A DNA stretch of 64,000 nucleotides. Source: Candidatus Accumulibacter similis. GTDB lineage: Bacteria; Pseudomonadota; Gammaproteobacteria; Burkholderiales; Rhodocyclaceae. Position numbers and translations under genes: made by a program. Within the stretch, counting starts at the first letter, position 1. Each line of letters begins with the position of its first letter. This document shows positions 8,040 through 15,331 of this stretch, piece after piece. The DNA lies in the NCBI GenBank assembly GCA_013347225.1, contig CP054595.1, positions 4,274,415 through 4,338,414 on the forward strand, written 5' to 3'. Under the pieces are notes generated by a model. That model did not search any database. It was given only the letters and a program-made list of their open reading frames with translations, and had not been told where the DNA came from.

Positions 8040-9686
8040 ATGTTGCAGAAATCTGCGTCCTTCCCCGGAATTCAGGGCCCAATTGTCACGATCATCATGG
8101 ATGGCTACGGCATTGCCAAGTCGGATGTCGGCAGCGCCATCGCCGCAGCCAGGAAGCCCACCCTGGACCGCCTGCTCACCACCTGTCCGAACGTCACCCT
8201 GCGCGCCCATGGCACGGCTGTCGGAATGCCTTCCGACGAGGACATGGGCAACTCCGAAGTCGGTCACAACGCCATCGGCGCCGGCCAGGTCTACAGCCAA
8301 GGCGCGGCGCTGGTCGCCGACGCCATCGCCGCGGGCTCGATCTGGCAAGGCGCAGCCTGGCAGCAGATCGTCGCCGGTGCGCGGGCCGGCCGCGGCGTCA
8401 TCCACTTTCTCGGCCTCTTCTCGGACGGCAACGTCCACAGCCACATCGACCACCTGCGCGCGATGATCCAGCGCGCCAAGGAGGAAGGCGTGCCGGCTGT
8501 CCGCATCCATATCCTGCTTGACGGACGCGACGTTCCGGAAACCAGCGCCCTCGACTATGTCCTGCCGTTCGAGTCCTTCCTGGAAAAGATCAGTGACGCC
8601 GGCTTCGACGCCCGCGTCGCCTCCGGCGGTGGCCGCATGAGCATCACCATGGACCGCTACGAGGCCAACTGGAACATGGTCGAGCGCGGCTGGCAGACGC
8701 ACGTCCGTGGGGAAGGCGAGCAGCACGAGAGTGCATCGCAGGCGATCAGTTCGCTGCGTGCGCGCTTTCCGGCAACGATCGATCAGGATCTGCCGCCTTT
8801 CGTGATCGCCAGCGGCGGGCGCCCGGTCGGCACGATCGAGGATGGTGACTCGGTCGTCTTCTTCAACTTCCGCGGTGACCGCGCGATCGAGATCACGCGC
8901 GCCTTCGAGGAAGCGGACTTCGACAAGTTCGACCGCGTCCGCGTACCGCAGGTGACCTACGCCGGAATGCTGCAGTACGATGGCGACCTCAAGCTGCCAA
9001 AGCGCTTCCTCGTCGATCCGCCGGCGATTCTCGATACCATGGGCGAGTGGTTTGCCAAGTCCGGAATCACCCAGTTCGCCTGTTCCGAAACGCAGAAGTT
9101 CGGGCACGTGACCTACTTCTGGAACGGCAACCGCTCGAACAGGTTCGATGGCGAGACCTACGAAGAGGTCCTCAGCGACGTCGTCCCCTTCGAGCAGCGG
9201 CCGTGGATGAAAGCGGCGGAAATCGCCGACGCGATGATCGCGGCCCTGAAGAGCGGGCGTTACCGCACCCTGCGCTGCAACTTCGCGAATGGCGACATGG
9301 TCGGCCACACCGGCCACTTCCGAGCCGCAACGATGGCCATCGAAGCGGTCGACCTGCAACTGGCGCGCATTCTGCCCGTCATCGACGCCATGGGCGGCGT
9401 TGCCCTGATCACGGCCGACCATGGCAACGCGGACGAGATGTACGAGATCGACAAGAAGACCGGACAGCCCGCGAGGAATGCGGACGGGTCGTTCAAGAGC
9501 AAGACCTCGCACACGCTCAACCCGGTACCACTGATCCTCTACGACAACGCGAGTGGCGGCCGGCTCGGTCTGGCGCAGACCGCCTCCGCAGGTCTGTCAA
9601 ACATCGCCGCGACGATCGCCAACCTGCTTGGTTTCGAGAAACACGCCAAGTGGGACGAGAGCCTGCTGACCGTCCGCCAGGCTTAG
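8040..9686 (+). CDS. gpmI: 2,3-bisphosphoglycerate-independent phosphoglycerate mutase
   Basis: This enzyme interconverts 3- and 2-phosphoglycerate in lower glycolysis, using two metal ions. It has 548 residues. MDGYGI (20-25) begins the phosphatase domain, MGNSEVGHN (69-77) carries the nucleophilic Ser72, the phosphotransferase insertion contains RVHILLDGRD, and DHGNADEM near residue 460 supplies metal ligands. Several details (LRAHGTAVGMPSD, SGGGRM.ITMDRYE, length near 550) resemble plant and trypanosomatid enzymes more than the approximately 510-residue E. coli form. The ATG at 8040 is chosen because the conserved domain starts soon after; the frame is open further upstream. It converges with tpiA. 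Confidence 0.93.
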   Translation: MLQKSASFPGIQGPIVTIIMDGYGIAKSDVGSAIAAARKPTLDRLLTTCPNVTLRAHGTAVGMPSDEDMGNSEVGHNAIGAGQVYSQGAALVADAIAAGSIWQGAAWQQIVAGARAGRGVIHFLGLFSDGNVHSHIDHLRAMIQRAKEEGVPAVRIHILLDGRDVPETSALDYVLPFESFLEKISDAGFDARVASGGGRMSITMDRYEANWNMVERGWQTHVRGEGEQHESASQAISSLRARFPATIDQDLPPFVIASGGRPVGTIEDGDSVVFFNFRGDRAIEITRAFEEADFDKFDRVRVPQVTYAGMLQYDGDLKLPKRFLVDPPAILDTMGEWFAKSGITQFACSETQKFGHVTYFWNGNRSNRFDGETYEEVLSDVVPFEQRPWMKAAEIADAMIAALKSGRYRTLRCNFANGDMVGHTGHFRAATMAIEAVDLQLARILPVIDAMGGVALITADHGNADEMYEIDKKTGQPARNADGSFKSKTSHTLNPVPLILYDNASGGRLGLAQTASAGLSNIAATIANLLGFEKHAKWDESLLTVRQA

Positions 9687-9781
9687 AGAGGCGAGCTGCG
9701 AGCGGCCCGGCACCACGCCCATCGCCGCGCAAGGCCCGCGTCGCACGCGCGACGGATCGTCGGCCCTGCACCGCCGGCAGG

Positions 9782-9812
9782 GAGGCGGCAACCGCGTCGC
9801 AGTTGCCGCCTC
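9782..9812. terminator. hairpin between convergent gpmI and tpiA
   Basis: A perfect 11-bp inverted repeat, GAGGCGGCAAC and GTTGCCGCCTC, is separated by a 9-base loop and sits between the two convergent stop codons. There is no long T run on either side, so it is a terminator candidate, possibly bidirectional, rather than a classical intrinsic terminator. Confidence 0.55.
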
Positions 9813-9832
9813 TCATGCGTTGCGGCCGGTGG

Positions 9833-10600
9833 CTACTTGCTGACTCCCTCACCCGGGCGGACAATGCCGAGGAAGCTGTCCGCCTTCAGTGCCGCGCCGC
9901 CGATCAGGCCGCCGTCGATGTCCTTCTGCGCCAGCAGACCGGCAGCGTTCTCGGGTTTCATCGAACCGCCGTACTGAATGCTGATCGACTGGGCGACGCT
10001 GTCGCCGTAAAGCGTCGCCAGCAGGCCGCGTACGAAGGCGTGCGCCTGCTGTGCCTCGTCGTCGCTGGCGGTGACGCCGGTGCCGATGGCCCAGACCGGT
10101 TCGTAGGCGATCACCGTGGACAGCGCTTCGTCGGCTGAAAGGCCGGCGTAGGCGCCGTTGACCTGTTTCGTCAGGACACTTTCAAGCCGGCCTTCCTGGC
10201 GCTCGGAGAGTGTCTCGCCAATGCAGATGATCGGCTTCATTGCCAACGACAGGACCTTCCTGACCTTCCTGTTCACCGTTTCGTCAGTCTCGCCGAAGTA
10301 GCTGCGCTGCTCGGAGTGACCAACGATCACGTAGTCGACACCGATCTCCTTCAGCATGTCGGCGCTGACCTTGCCGGTGAAAGCGCCCTGGTTTTCCCAG
10401 TGCACATCCTGCGCGGCGAGCTTGACGTTGCTCCCCTGCAGCACTTCGGCCACTTTCGCCAGAGCGAGATGGGTCGGGGCGATCGCGACGACCACCTGCT
10501 TGATGTCCCTGGCGGCAGCGACCACTTCAGCAGCCAGCTTGACTGAATCGGCAACGGTCTTGTTCATCTTCCAGTTGCCGGCGATTACGATTTTGCGCAT
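9833..10600 (-). CDS. tpiA: triosephosphate isomerase
   Basis: It interconverts dihydroxyacetone phosphate and glyceraldehyde 3-phosphate. The 255-residue TIM barrel begins with the typical GNWKMN motif (residues 8-13, catalytic Lys11). VGHSEQR near residue 95 holds the catalytic His, YEPVWAIGTG near 165-175 the catalytic Glu, and IQYGGSM near 210 the phosphate-binding loop. All are intact. It lies 75 bp downstream of pgk on the same strand, so the two probably form a glycolytic operon driven from the promoter upstream of pgk. Confidence 0.97.
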   Translation of the reverse strand: MRKIVIAGNWKMNKTVADSVKLAAEVVAAARDIKQVVVAIAPTHLALAKVAEVLQGSNVKLAAQDVHWENQGAFTGKVSADMLKEIGVDYVIVGHSEQRSYFGETDETVNRKVRKVLSLAMKPIICIGETLSERQEGRLESVLTKQVNGAYAGLSADEALSTVIAYEPVWAIGTGVTASDDEAQQAHAFVRGLLATLYGDSVAQSISIQYGGSMKPENAAGLLAQKDIDGGLIGGAALKADSFLGIVRPGEGVSK

Positions 10601-10675
10601 GTTGTTCCTCGATGTTGTATTGCGGGGGATGACTGGAGAAGCCAGTCGGACCCGACCTCGCCGGGTCCGTCGGCA

Positions 10676-11932
10676 TCACTTCTCGGAGAGTGCGGCAACG
10701 CCCGGAAGAATCTTGCCTTCGAGATACTCCAGGGAGGCGCCGCCACCGGTGGAACTGTGCGTGACCTTCTTGTCGGCACCGTACTTCTTCGCGGCGGTGG
10801 CCGTATCCCCGCCGCCGATGACCGTGATGGCACCCGCAGCAGTCGCCTCGACGACCGCCTGCGCCATCGCGCGCGTGCCGGCTTCGAACTTGTCGAACTC
10901 GAAGACGCCCGCCGGGCCATTCCAGATGATCGTCCTGGCCTTCCTGATCGCGTCGCTGAAGATGCGCGTCGACTCGGGGCCGCAGTCGAGTCCAAGCCAG
11001 CCATCCGGAATCCCGTCTGCGTCATTGGCGGTGCCGGTGTTGGCATTGGCGTCGAACCTGTCACCGATGACGAAATCGACCGGCAACAGGATCTCCTTGC
11101 CCTTCTCGCGCGCCTTGTCCATCAGTCCGCGAACGAGCTTGGCGCCCTCTTCGTCGAACAGCGAGTTGCCGATCGGCATTCCCGAGAGCACTTTCTTGAA
11201 GGTGAACGCCATGCCACCGCCGATGATGATCTGATCGGCCTTGTCGAGCAAATTGTTGATCAGCTGGATCTTGTCGGCGACCTTGGCACCGCCGAGAATC
11301 GCCAGCAACGGCCGCTGCGGCGACTCGAGAACGGCGGAGAACGCGGCCAGTTCCTTGTTCATCAGGTAACCCGAGGCGCGCTCCGGGAGCTGCACGCCGG
11401 TCATCGACGAGTGGTCGCGATGCGCGGTACCGAAGGCATCGTTGATATAGACGTCGGCCAGCCTGGTGAGCGAAGCGCGGAATGCCTTGACGTCTTCCGG
11501 ATTGGCCTTCAGTTTGGTCACGGTGCCATCGGCATTGGTGACGCTGGCCTTGCCCTCCTCCTCGATGTGGAAGCGCAGGTTCTCGAGCAGGATGACTTCG
11601 CCCGGCTTGATCTGAGCACAGGCAGCCTCGACTTCGGGGCCGACGCAATCGGGCAGGAATTTGACCGGCCGCCCGAGCAGGCCTTGGAGGGCGACGGCCA
11701 CCGGTGCCAGACTGAACTGCGGATTGGCCTTGCCGTCCGGACGGCCGAGGTGCGACATCAGGATGACGGCAGCCCCCTTGTCCAGAGCGTACCTGATCGT
11801 TGGCAGCGCCGCTTCGATGCGTTTGGTATTGGTGATGGCACCGGTGACCTTATCCTGGGGAACGTTGAAATCGACTCGGATCAAGGCGCGCTTGCCTTCG
11901 AGGGCGAGATCTTCGATGAACAGTTTGGACAT
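10676..11932 (-). CDS. pgk: phosphoglycerate kinase
   Basis: It transfers phosphate between 1,3-bisphosphoglycerate and ADP. The protein has 418 residues from the ATG at 11932, chosen because AGGAAA lies a few bases upstream and the family N-terminus (KRALIRVDFNVP) follows directly. Visible motifs are LMSHLGRPDG near residue 58, the LAILGGAKVADK region near 200 and the C-terminal GGGDTA loop near 375-380 that contacts nucleotide. A 20-25 residue stretch near 150 (KASVTNADGTVTKLKANPED) looks like an insertion in the N-domain relative to the usual approximately 390-residue enzyme. It is first in the pgk-tpiA pair. Confidence 0.96.
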   Translation of the reverse strand: MSKLFIEDLALEGKRALIRVDFNVPQDKVTGAITNTKRIEAALPTIRYALDKGAAVILMSHLGRPDGKANPQFSLAPVAVALQGLLGRPVKFLPDCVGPEVEAACAQIKPGEVILLENLRFHIEEEGKASVTNADGTVTKLKANPEDVKAFRASLTRLADVYINDAFGTAHRDHSSMTGVQLPERASGYLMNKELAAFSAVLESPQRPLLAILGGAKVADKIQLINNLLDKADQIIIGGGMAFTFKKVLSGMPIGNSLFDEEGAKLVRGLMDKAREKGKEILLPVDFVIGDRFDANANTGTANDADGIPDGWLGLDCGPESTRIFSDAIRKARTIIWNGPAGVFEFDKFEAGTRAMAQAVVEATAAGAITVIGGGDTATAAKKYGADKKVTHSSTGGGASLEYLEGKILPGVAALSEK

Positions 11933-12094
11933 GATTTCCTCGAGAGTGAGTTGGTGTTGAGAAAGGCTGGAATCAGGATCGCAAAGGGCATGGTGTCTCC
12001 GTATTGGCCGTCGGACGACTGTCGTGCCGCCACCGCTTGGCCACCGCGTTGAGAAAATGCAACCTGTGGGAAGGCGTTTCAACCACGCAGACGA

Positions 12095-12123
12095 AGTATC
12101 CTTGGCGCCGCTCCTGGAGTCAA
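12095..12123 (-). promoter_or_regulatory. sigma-70-like promoter for pgk-tpiA
   Basis: On the minus strand TTGACT and GATACT are separated by exactly 17 bp, giving five and four consensus matches. The predicted transcript would carry a leader of about 155 bases before the pgk ATG. It lies directly downstream of the phospholipase D-like gene's stop codon. Confidence 0.6.
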
Positions 12124-12154
12124 TTGTCCGTTGTCAGATGGCCCAGACGGGAGC

Positions 12155-13750
12155 TCAGTAGTAGACCCTGAACAGCTGCTGGATCTGTTCGAACTCGTGC
12201 AGGTAGGCCTTCGCCACCTCACGATCGGTCGCGAGAACGAGCAGGTCGTGCGAGAACACCGAAGTGTTGTACCAGTTGAAACTGCCCTCGATGACCGTCT
12301 CCTCGTCGATGATGCAATACTTGGAATGGATCGGCGAATAGGGAACCGGGTGATCGGTCTGCCCGTAGACGAGCCCGACGGCGATGCCGGCAGTGCGCAA
12401 ACCCTGCACTGCTGGAAGCAGTGGGCGATTCAGCTCGTCGGCCATCGATCGTTCGATGCCCACCCGGCCCTGTCGCGCCAGATGACCATTGAGCAGGATG
12501 TGCACGTGCACGCCGCGGTTCCTGGCATGGATCAGGGCATCGACGACGCTTTCCCCGTGCTCGCCCAGCAGATTGCCGATCAGAAACAGCGTCAGCTTGA
12601 TTGAACGCTTCGCCCGATGGATTTCCGCCAGGATGGCATGGTGCGGGCGGTAATACCTGCCCTCCATCAGCGCCTGTCGGCCAAAGGTGTAGAGCAGGTT
12701 GAACCGGCTCAGCGGGTCGATGCCATAGCGCTGGTTGACGCCCCCGCGTTCGCTCTGGAAGATATTGTCGAGCAGACGACAGACGCCGCGCGAGTGGAAG
12801 GTCATTCCCGACTCCCAGTTCGCCCACCAGCGGTCGAAGGTGATGTTGAACGAACCCAGAATGCAGTCCTCGTCGTTGAAGATGATGAACTTGGTATGCA
12901 TGTCCGGATCGACTTCGATCAGGTGGTGGTGCGGCGTGCAGAAGACGCCCAGCAGCTCGACGCCGGCACGCTTGAGCCGGGCGTAGTTGTCACTGTTGGT
13001 CAGCGTCATCTTCCGCCAGTCGACGATGCACTGCACCCAGACACCCTGCTCGCTGGCGTGCACCAGATGGCGCGTGAAGTCGTGGTCGTCGATGCAGTCC
13101 ACGCTCACCTTGATTGTGCAGAAACGCTTCGGGTGCCGGTGCTTGCTGCTGATCACCTTGTCGATGTGATCATGGATGAAGCGCTTCGGATGGTAGGGAT
13201 GGTGCTGCTGCCCCTTGGTGAACTTGGGAATCAGGTGCAGCGAGTCGAAGTGGTGGTTGTACCAGTCGACATCGCTCTGCAACTGCCAGGCGTTGCATTC
13301 ATGGGTGCGGTAGCTGTTGTGCGTTGCCCACTCGGAGGTGATTCTCCGGTATTGCGGCTGCTCGCTGCGCAACTGCTGCCAGTCCATGAAGATGTACTCG
13401 TGCCGCGAGGGCAGCGAGTATTCGTCGCGGTGCACGACGAAAGCGAACTTGACGCAGTTCACCCGGCCGAAGCTGCGCGATTCCGGGTGTATGTAGAAAT
13501 CACGCGTTCGCCGCTTGTGCTGGTTCCAGTGGATGTCGTAGGGATCGGTATCGACGATGTAGGTTTCGCAGATGCCGTGGTCCCGATAGACCCTCAGGAT
13601 CACCTTGAGGTTGAGCTGCGCGCCGAAGGACACATCGAAAATGATCTTGCCCCAACGAAGATAGAACTTCTCGTTGAAGTCGTTGCTGCGCACGAAGGAA
13701 CCGCCGAGGTTTCCGTGCACCGGTACTGCGTAGTTCTCTGCCGTATCCAT
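12155..13750 (-). CDS. phospholipase D-like protein with two HKD motifs
   Basis: A 531-residue protein of the phospholipase D superfamily. The N-terminal 180 residues are rich in aromatic and basic residues and are not recognisable to me. The catalytic half has two HKD-type motifs: MHTKFIIFNDED with GSFN (about 284-302) and IHSKYCIIDEE with GSFN (about 474-492), so a complete bilobed active site can form (His285/Lys287 and His475/Lys477/Asp482). There is no signal peptide or membrane helix, so it is probably cytoplasmic. Such enzymes cleave or transfer phosphodiesters in lipids or nucleic acids; the substrate here is unknown. It lies 78 bp downstream of the CBM21/EEP gene, last in a three-gene set. 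Confidence 0.85.
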   Translation of the reverse strand: MDTAENYAVPVHGNLGGSFVRSNDFNEKFYLRWGKIIFDVSFGAQLNLKVILRVYRDHGICETYIVDTDPYDIHWNQHKRRTRDFYIHPESRSFGRVNCVKFAFVVHRDEYSLPSRHEYIFMDWQQLRSEQPQYRRITSEWATHNSYRTHECNAWQLQSDVDWYNHHFDSLHLIPKFTKGQQHHPYHPKRFIHDHIDKVISSKHRHPKRFCTIKVSVDCIDDHDFTRHLVHASEQGVWVQCIVDWRKMTLTNSDNYARLKRAGVELLGVFCTPHHHLIEVDPDMHTKFIIFNDEDCILGSFNITFDRWWANWESGMTFHSRGVCRLLDNIFQSERGGVNQRYGIDPLSRFNLLYTFGRQALMEGRYYRPHHAILAEIHRAKRSIKLTLFLIGNLLGEHGESVVDALIHARNRGVHVHILLNGHLARQGRVGIERSMADELNRPLLPAVQGLRTAGIAVGLVYGQTDHPVPYSPIHSKYCIIDEETVIEGSFNWYNTSVFSHDLLVLATDREVAKAYLHEFEQIQQLFRVYY

Positions 13751-13828
13751 TTCGAGAATGACTGCCTGTCGTGTGTGATGGCCGCCCGCTACCCGGGGCA
13801 GCGAGACGAGCCTGAGAATTCGTCCGGC

Positions 13829-15331
13829 TCATGTTGGTTCGAAGGTCATCAGATAGCCCAGATGGTCGGACACCCTTCCATAATCCTGGTCGGAGAAGAC
13901 GCTCCTTGCGGAAGTGACGCGCAGCTGACTGCCCTGGCGCAGGAAGACATAATCGATCCGCTGATCGTCGTCGAGGTAGTGCGGCCAGCCGGACTCCATG
14001 GCTGCGAAAACCTTGTCGAACACCAGCGGCGAGGTCGCGGCCAGGTACTGATCGTGATATTCACGCGACTCGACGACCAACTGGTAGCCCCGTGCACCGG
14101 CCTTGATGTTGAAGTCGCCACAGAGCATGCTGGCCGCAATCCCGTCGCCGTGCTCTTCGCTCGCCCAGCGGCGGAGATTGCCGAACTGCTCCGCAAAGCC
14201 GTCCTCCCACCAGCTCAGGTGTGACGAAAAGACGTTGATCAGGCCAAAACGCGGCACCCGGACGCGCGCCATGACCACCTTGCGCGAGTGGATGCTGTAG
14301 GGGTCGGTACTGGACGATACGTAACGCGCCCGGTGGTTCTCGACCGGGTAGCGGCTGAGTACCGCCACCCCCTCGCGATAACGGCCGAAACCGAGATGCG
14401 ACCAGTCCGTCACCAACTGATACGGCGCAGCGATTCGCTCGTTGATGATCCGCGCCGTGTTCGTCTGCCAGTCACCGCGACCGTCATTCCAGAGTTCGGC
14501 GACCTCCTGCAAGCAGACGATGTCGACCCCGAGTTCATCGATCGCCCGCGCGATCTGCGACAGCTTGCGGTCCTGCTCCTCCTCCTGGCAACAGTGCAGG
14601 TTGAGGATCATCACCGTCAGTGGCCGCCGCTCGACGACGTAATCATGGCCGCAGGCGTCGTCCTGGAGAACTTCGTGTCGCCTGGTTTCACAGCTGATGC
14701 GGTAGCGCAGGCGAAAGGCGTCGCCGATCCTGAGCCCGGCCTGCCAGATCTGACAACCGTAGTGGTTGGGGTTGCGCGCGTTGCTCAGAAACTCGCTGTC
14801 CCAATAGTTGCGCCGGTAGCGGCAATTCGACTGCTGCGTGTTCCGCCAGTCGTCGGTGCTCCATTCGATGCTGACGCGGCGCACACCGAGGCCGCTGCTG
14901 ACGGCCACGACCACCGGCACGAGCCGCTGCTGCTCGGCCAGGCGCGTTTCAAACTCGACGTTCTGCACGGCACAGTCGGCACCGAGCTTGATCCCCGAGT
15001 CGGCCTGGATGCTGTGGTTGCCGCCGTCGTTGTTGTCCCAGTACTCGCTGCCGGCAGCGCAGTAGCGAACTGCGAACTCGACATTGCCGGGCAGCGGTTG
15101 ATCGTCGGCAAGCGCAAGGGCCGTTGTCGCCAGCCAGTATTCCTTCTCGCCGTCGATGGCGCCGTGATAGGCCGCCGGCAGGCTGTGCCAGACCCCGTCC
15201 TCGCCAGCCCAGCGCACTTCCACGGTCTTCTCGAAGGCCAGGTTGTGCACAAGCAGCAGGAACGACAGCTCCTGTTGCGCCGACTTCCTGCTGATGATGT
15301 TCCTTGCGTAGAGCAGTTTGATCTTCTTCAT
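13829..15331 (-). CDS. CBM21-like domain fused to endonuclease/exonuclease/phosphatase domain
   Basis: This 500-residue protein is unusual. Residues about 22-108 look like a CBM21 glycogen/starch-binding domain: LVHNLAFEKTVEVRW (27-41), the VEFAVRY strand (84-90) and YWDNNDGGN (97-105) match the hallmark of that family. Residues about 120-235 may hold a second beta-sandwich. From about 238 to 498 there is an endonuclease/exonuclease/phosphatase (EEP) domain with all usual catalytic features: LNLH (Asn244), CLQEV (Glu276), SSHL (His371), GDFN (Asp406, Asn408), RIDYVF (Asp460) and SDH (Asp489, His490). The domain should therefore be a Mg2+-dependent phosphodiesterase or phosphatase. No signal peptide is seen. 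Its ATG overlaps the carbamoyltransferase stop (ATGA). The substrate is unknown; binding of a glucan is an inference from the domain. Confidence 0.85.
   Translation of the reverse strand: MKKIKLLYARNIISRKSAQQELSFLLLVHNLAFEKTVEVRWAGEDGVWHSLPAAYHGAIDGEKEYWLATTALALADDQPLPGNVEFAVRYCAAGSEYWDNNDGGNHSIQADSGIKLGADCAVQNVEFETRLAEQQRLVPVVVAVSSGLGVRRVSIEWSTDDWRNTQQSNCRYRRNYWDSEFLSNARNPNHYGCQIWQAGLRIGDAFRLRYRISCETRRHEVLQDDACGHDYVVERRPLTVMILNLHCCQEEEQDRKLSQIARAIDELGVDIVCLQEVAELWNDGRGDWQTNTARIINERIAAPYQLVTDWSHLGFGRYREGVAVLSRYPVENHRARYVSSSTDPYSIHSRKVVMARVRVPRFGLINVFSSHLSWWEDGFAEQFGNLRRWASEEHGDGIAASMLCGDFNIKAGARGYQLVVESREYHDQYLAATSPLVFDKVFAAMESGWPHYLDDDQRIDYVFLRQGSQLRVTSARSVFSDQDYGRVSDHLGYLMTFEPT

Noticed and set aside
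7920..9512. Minus-strand open frame of 530 residues opposite gpmI
   Set aside because: Shadow of the gpmI codon pattern, without motifs.
12617..14224. Plus-strand open frame of 535 residues opposite the PLD and EEP genes
   Set aside because: Composition is Val/Asp/Glu-rich with no domain, and the minus-strand genes show intact catalytic motifs.
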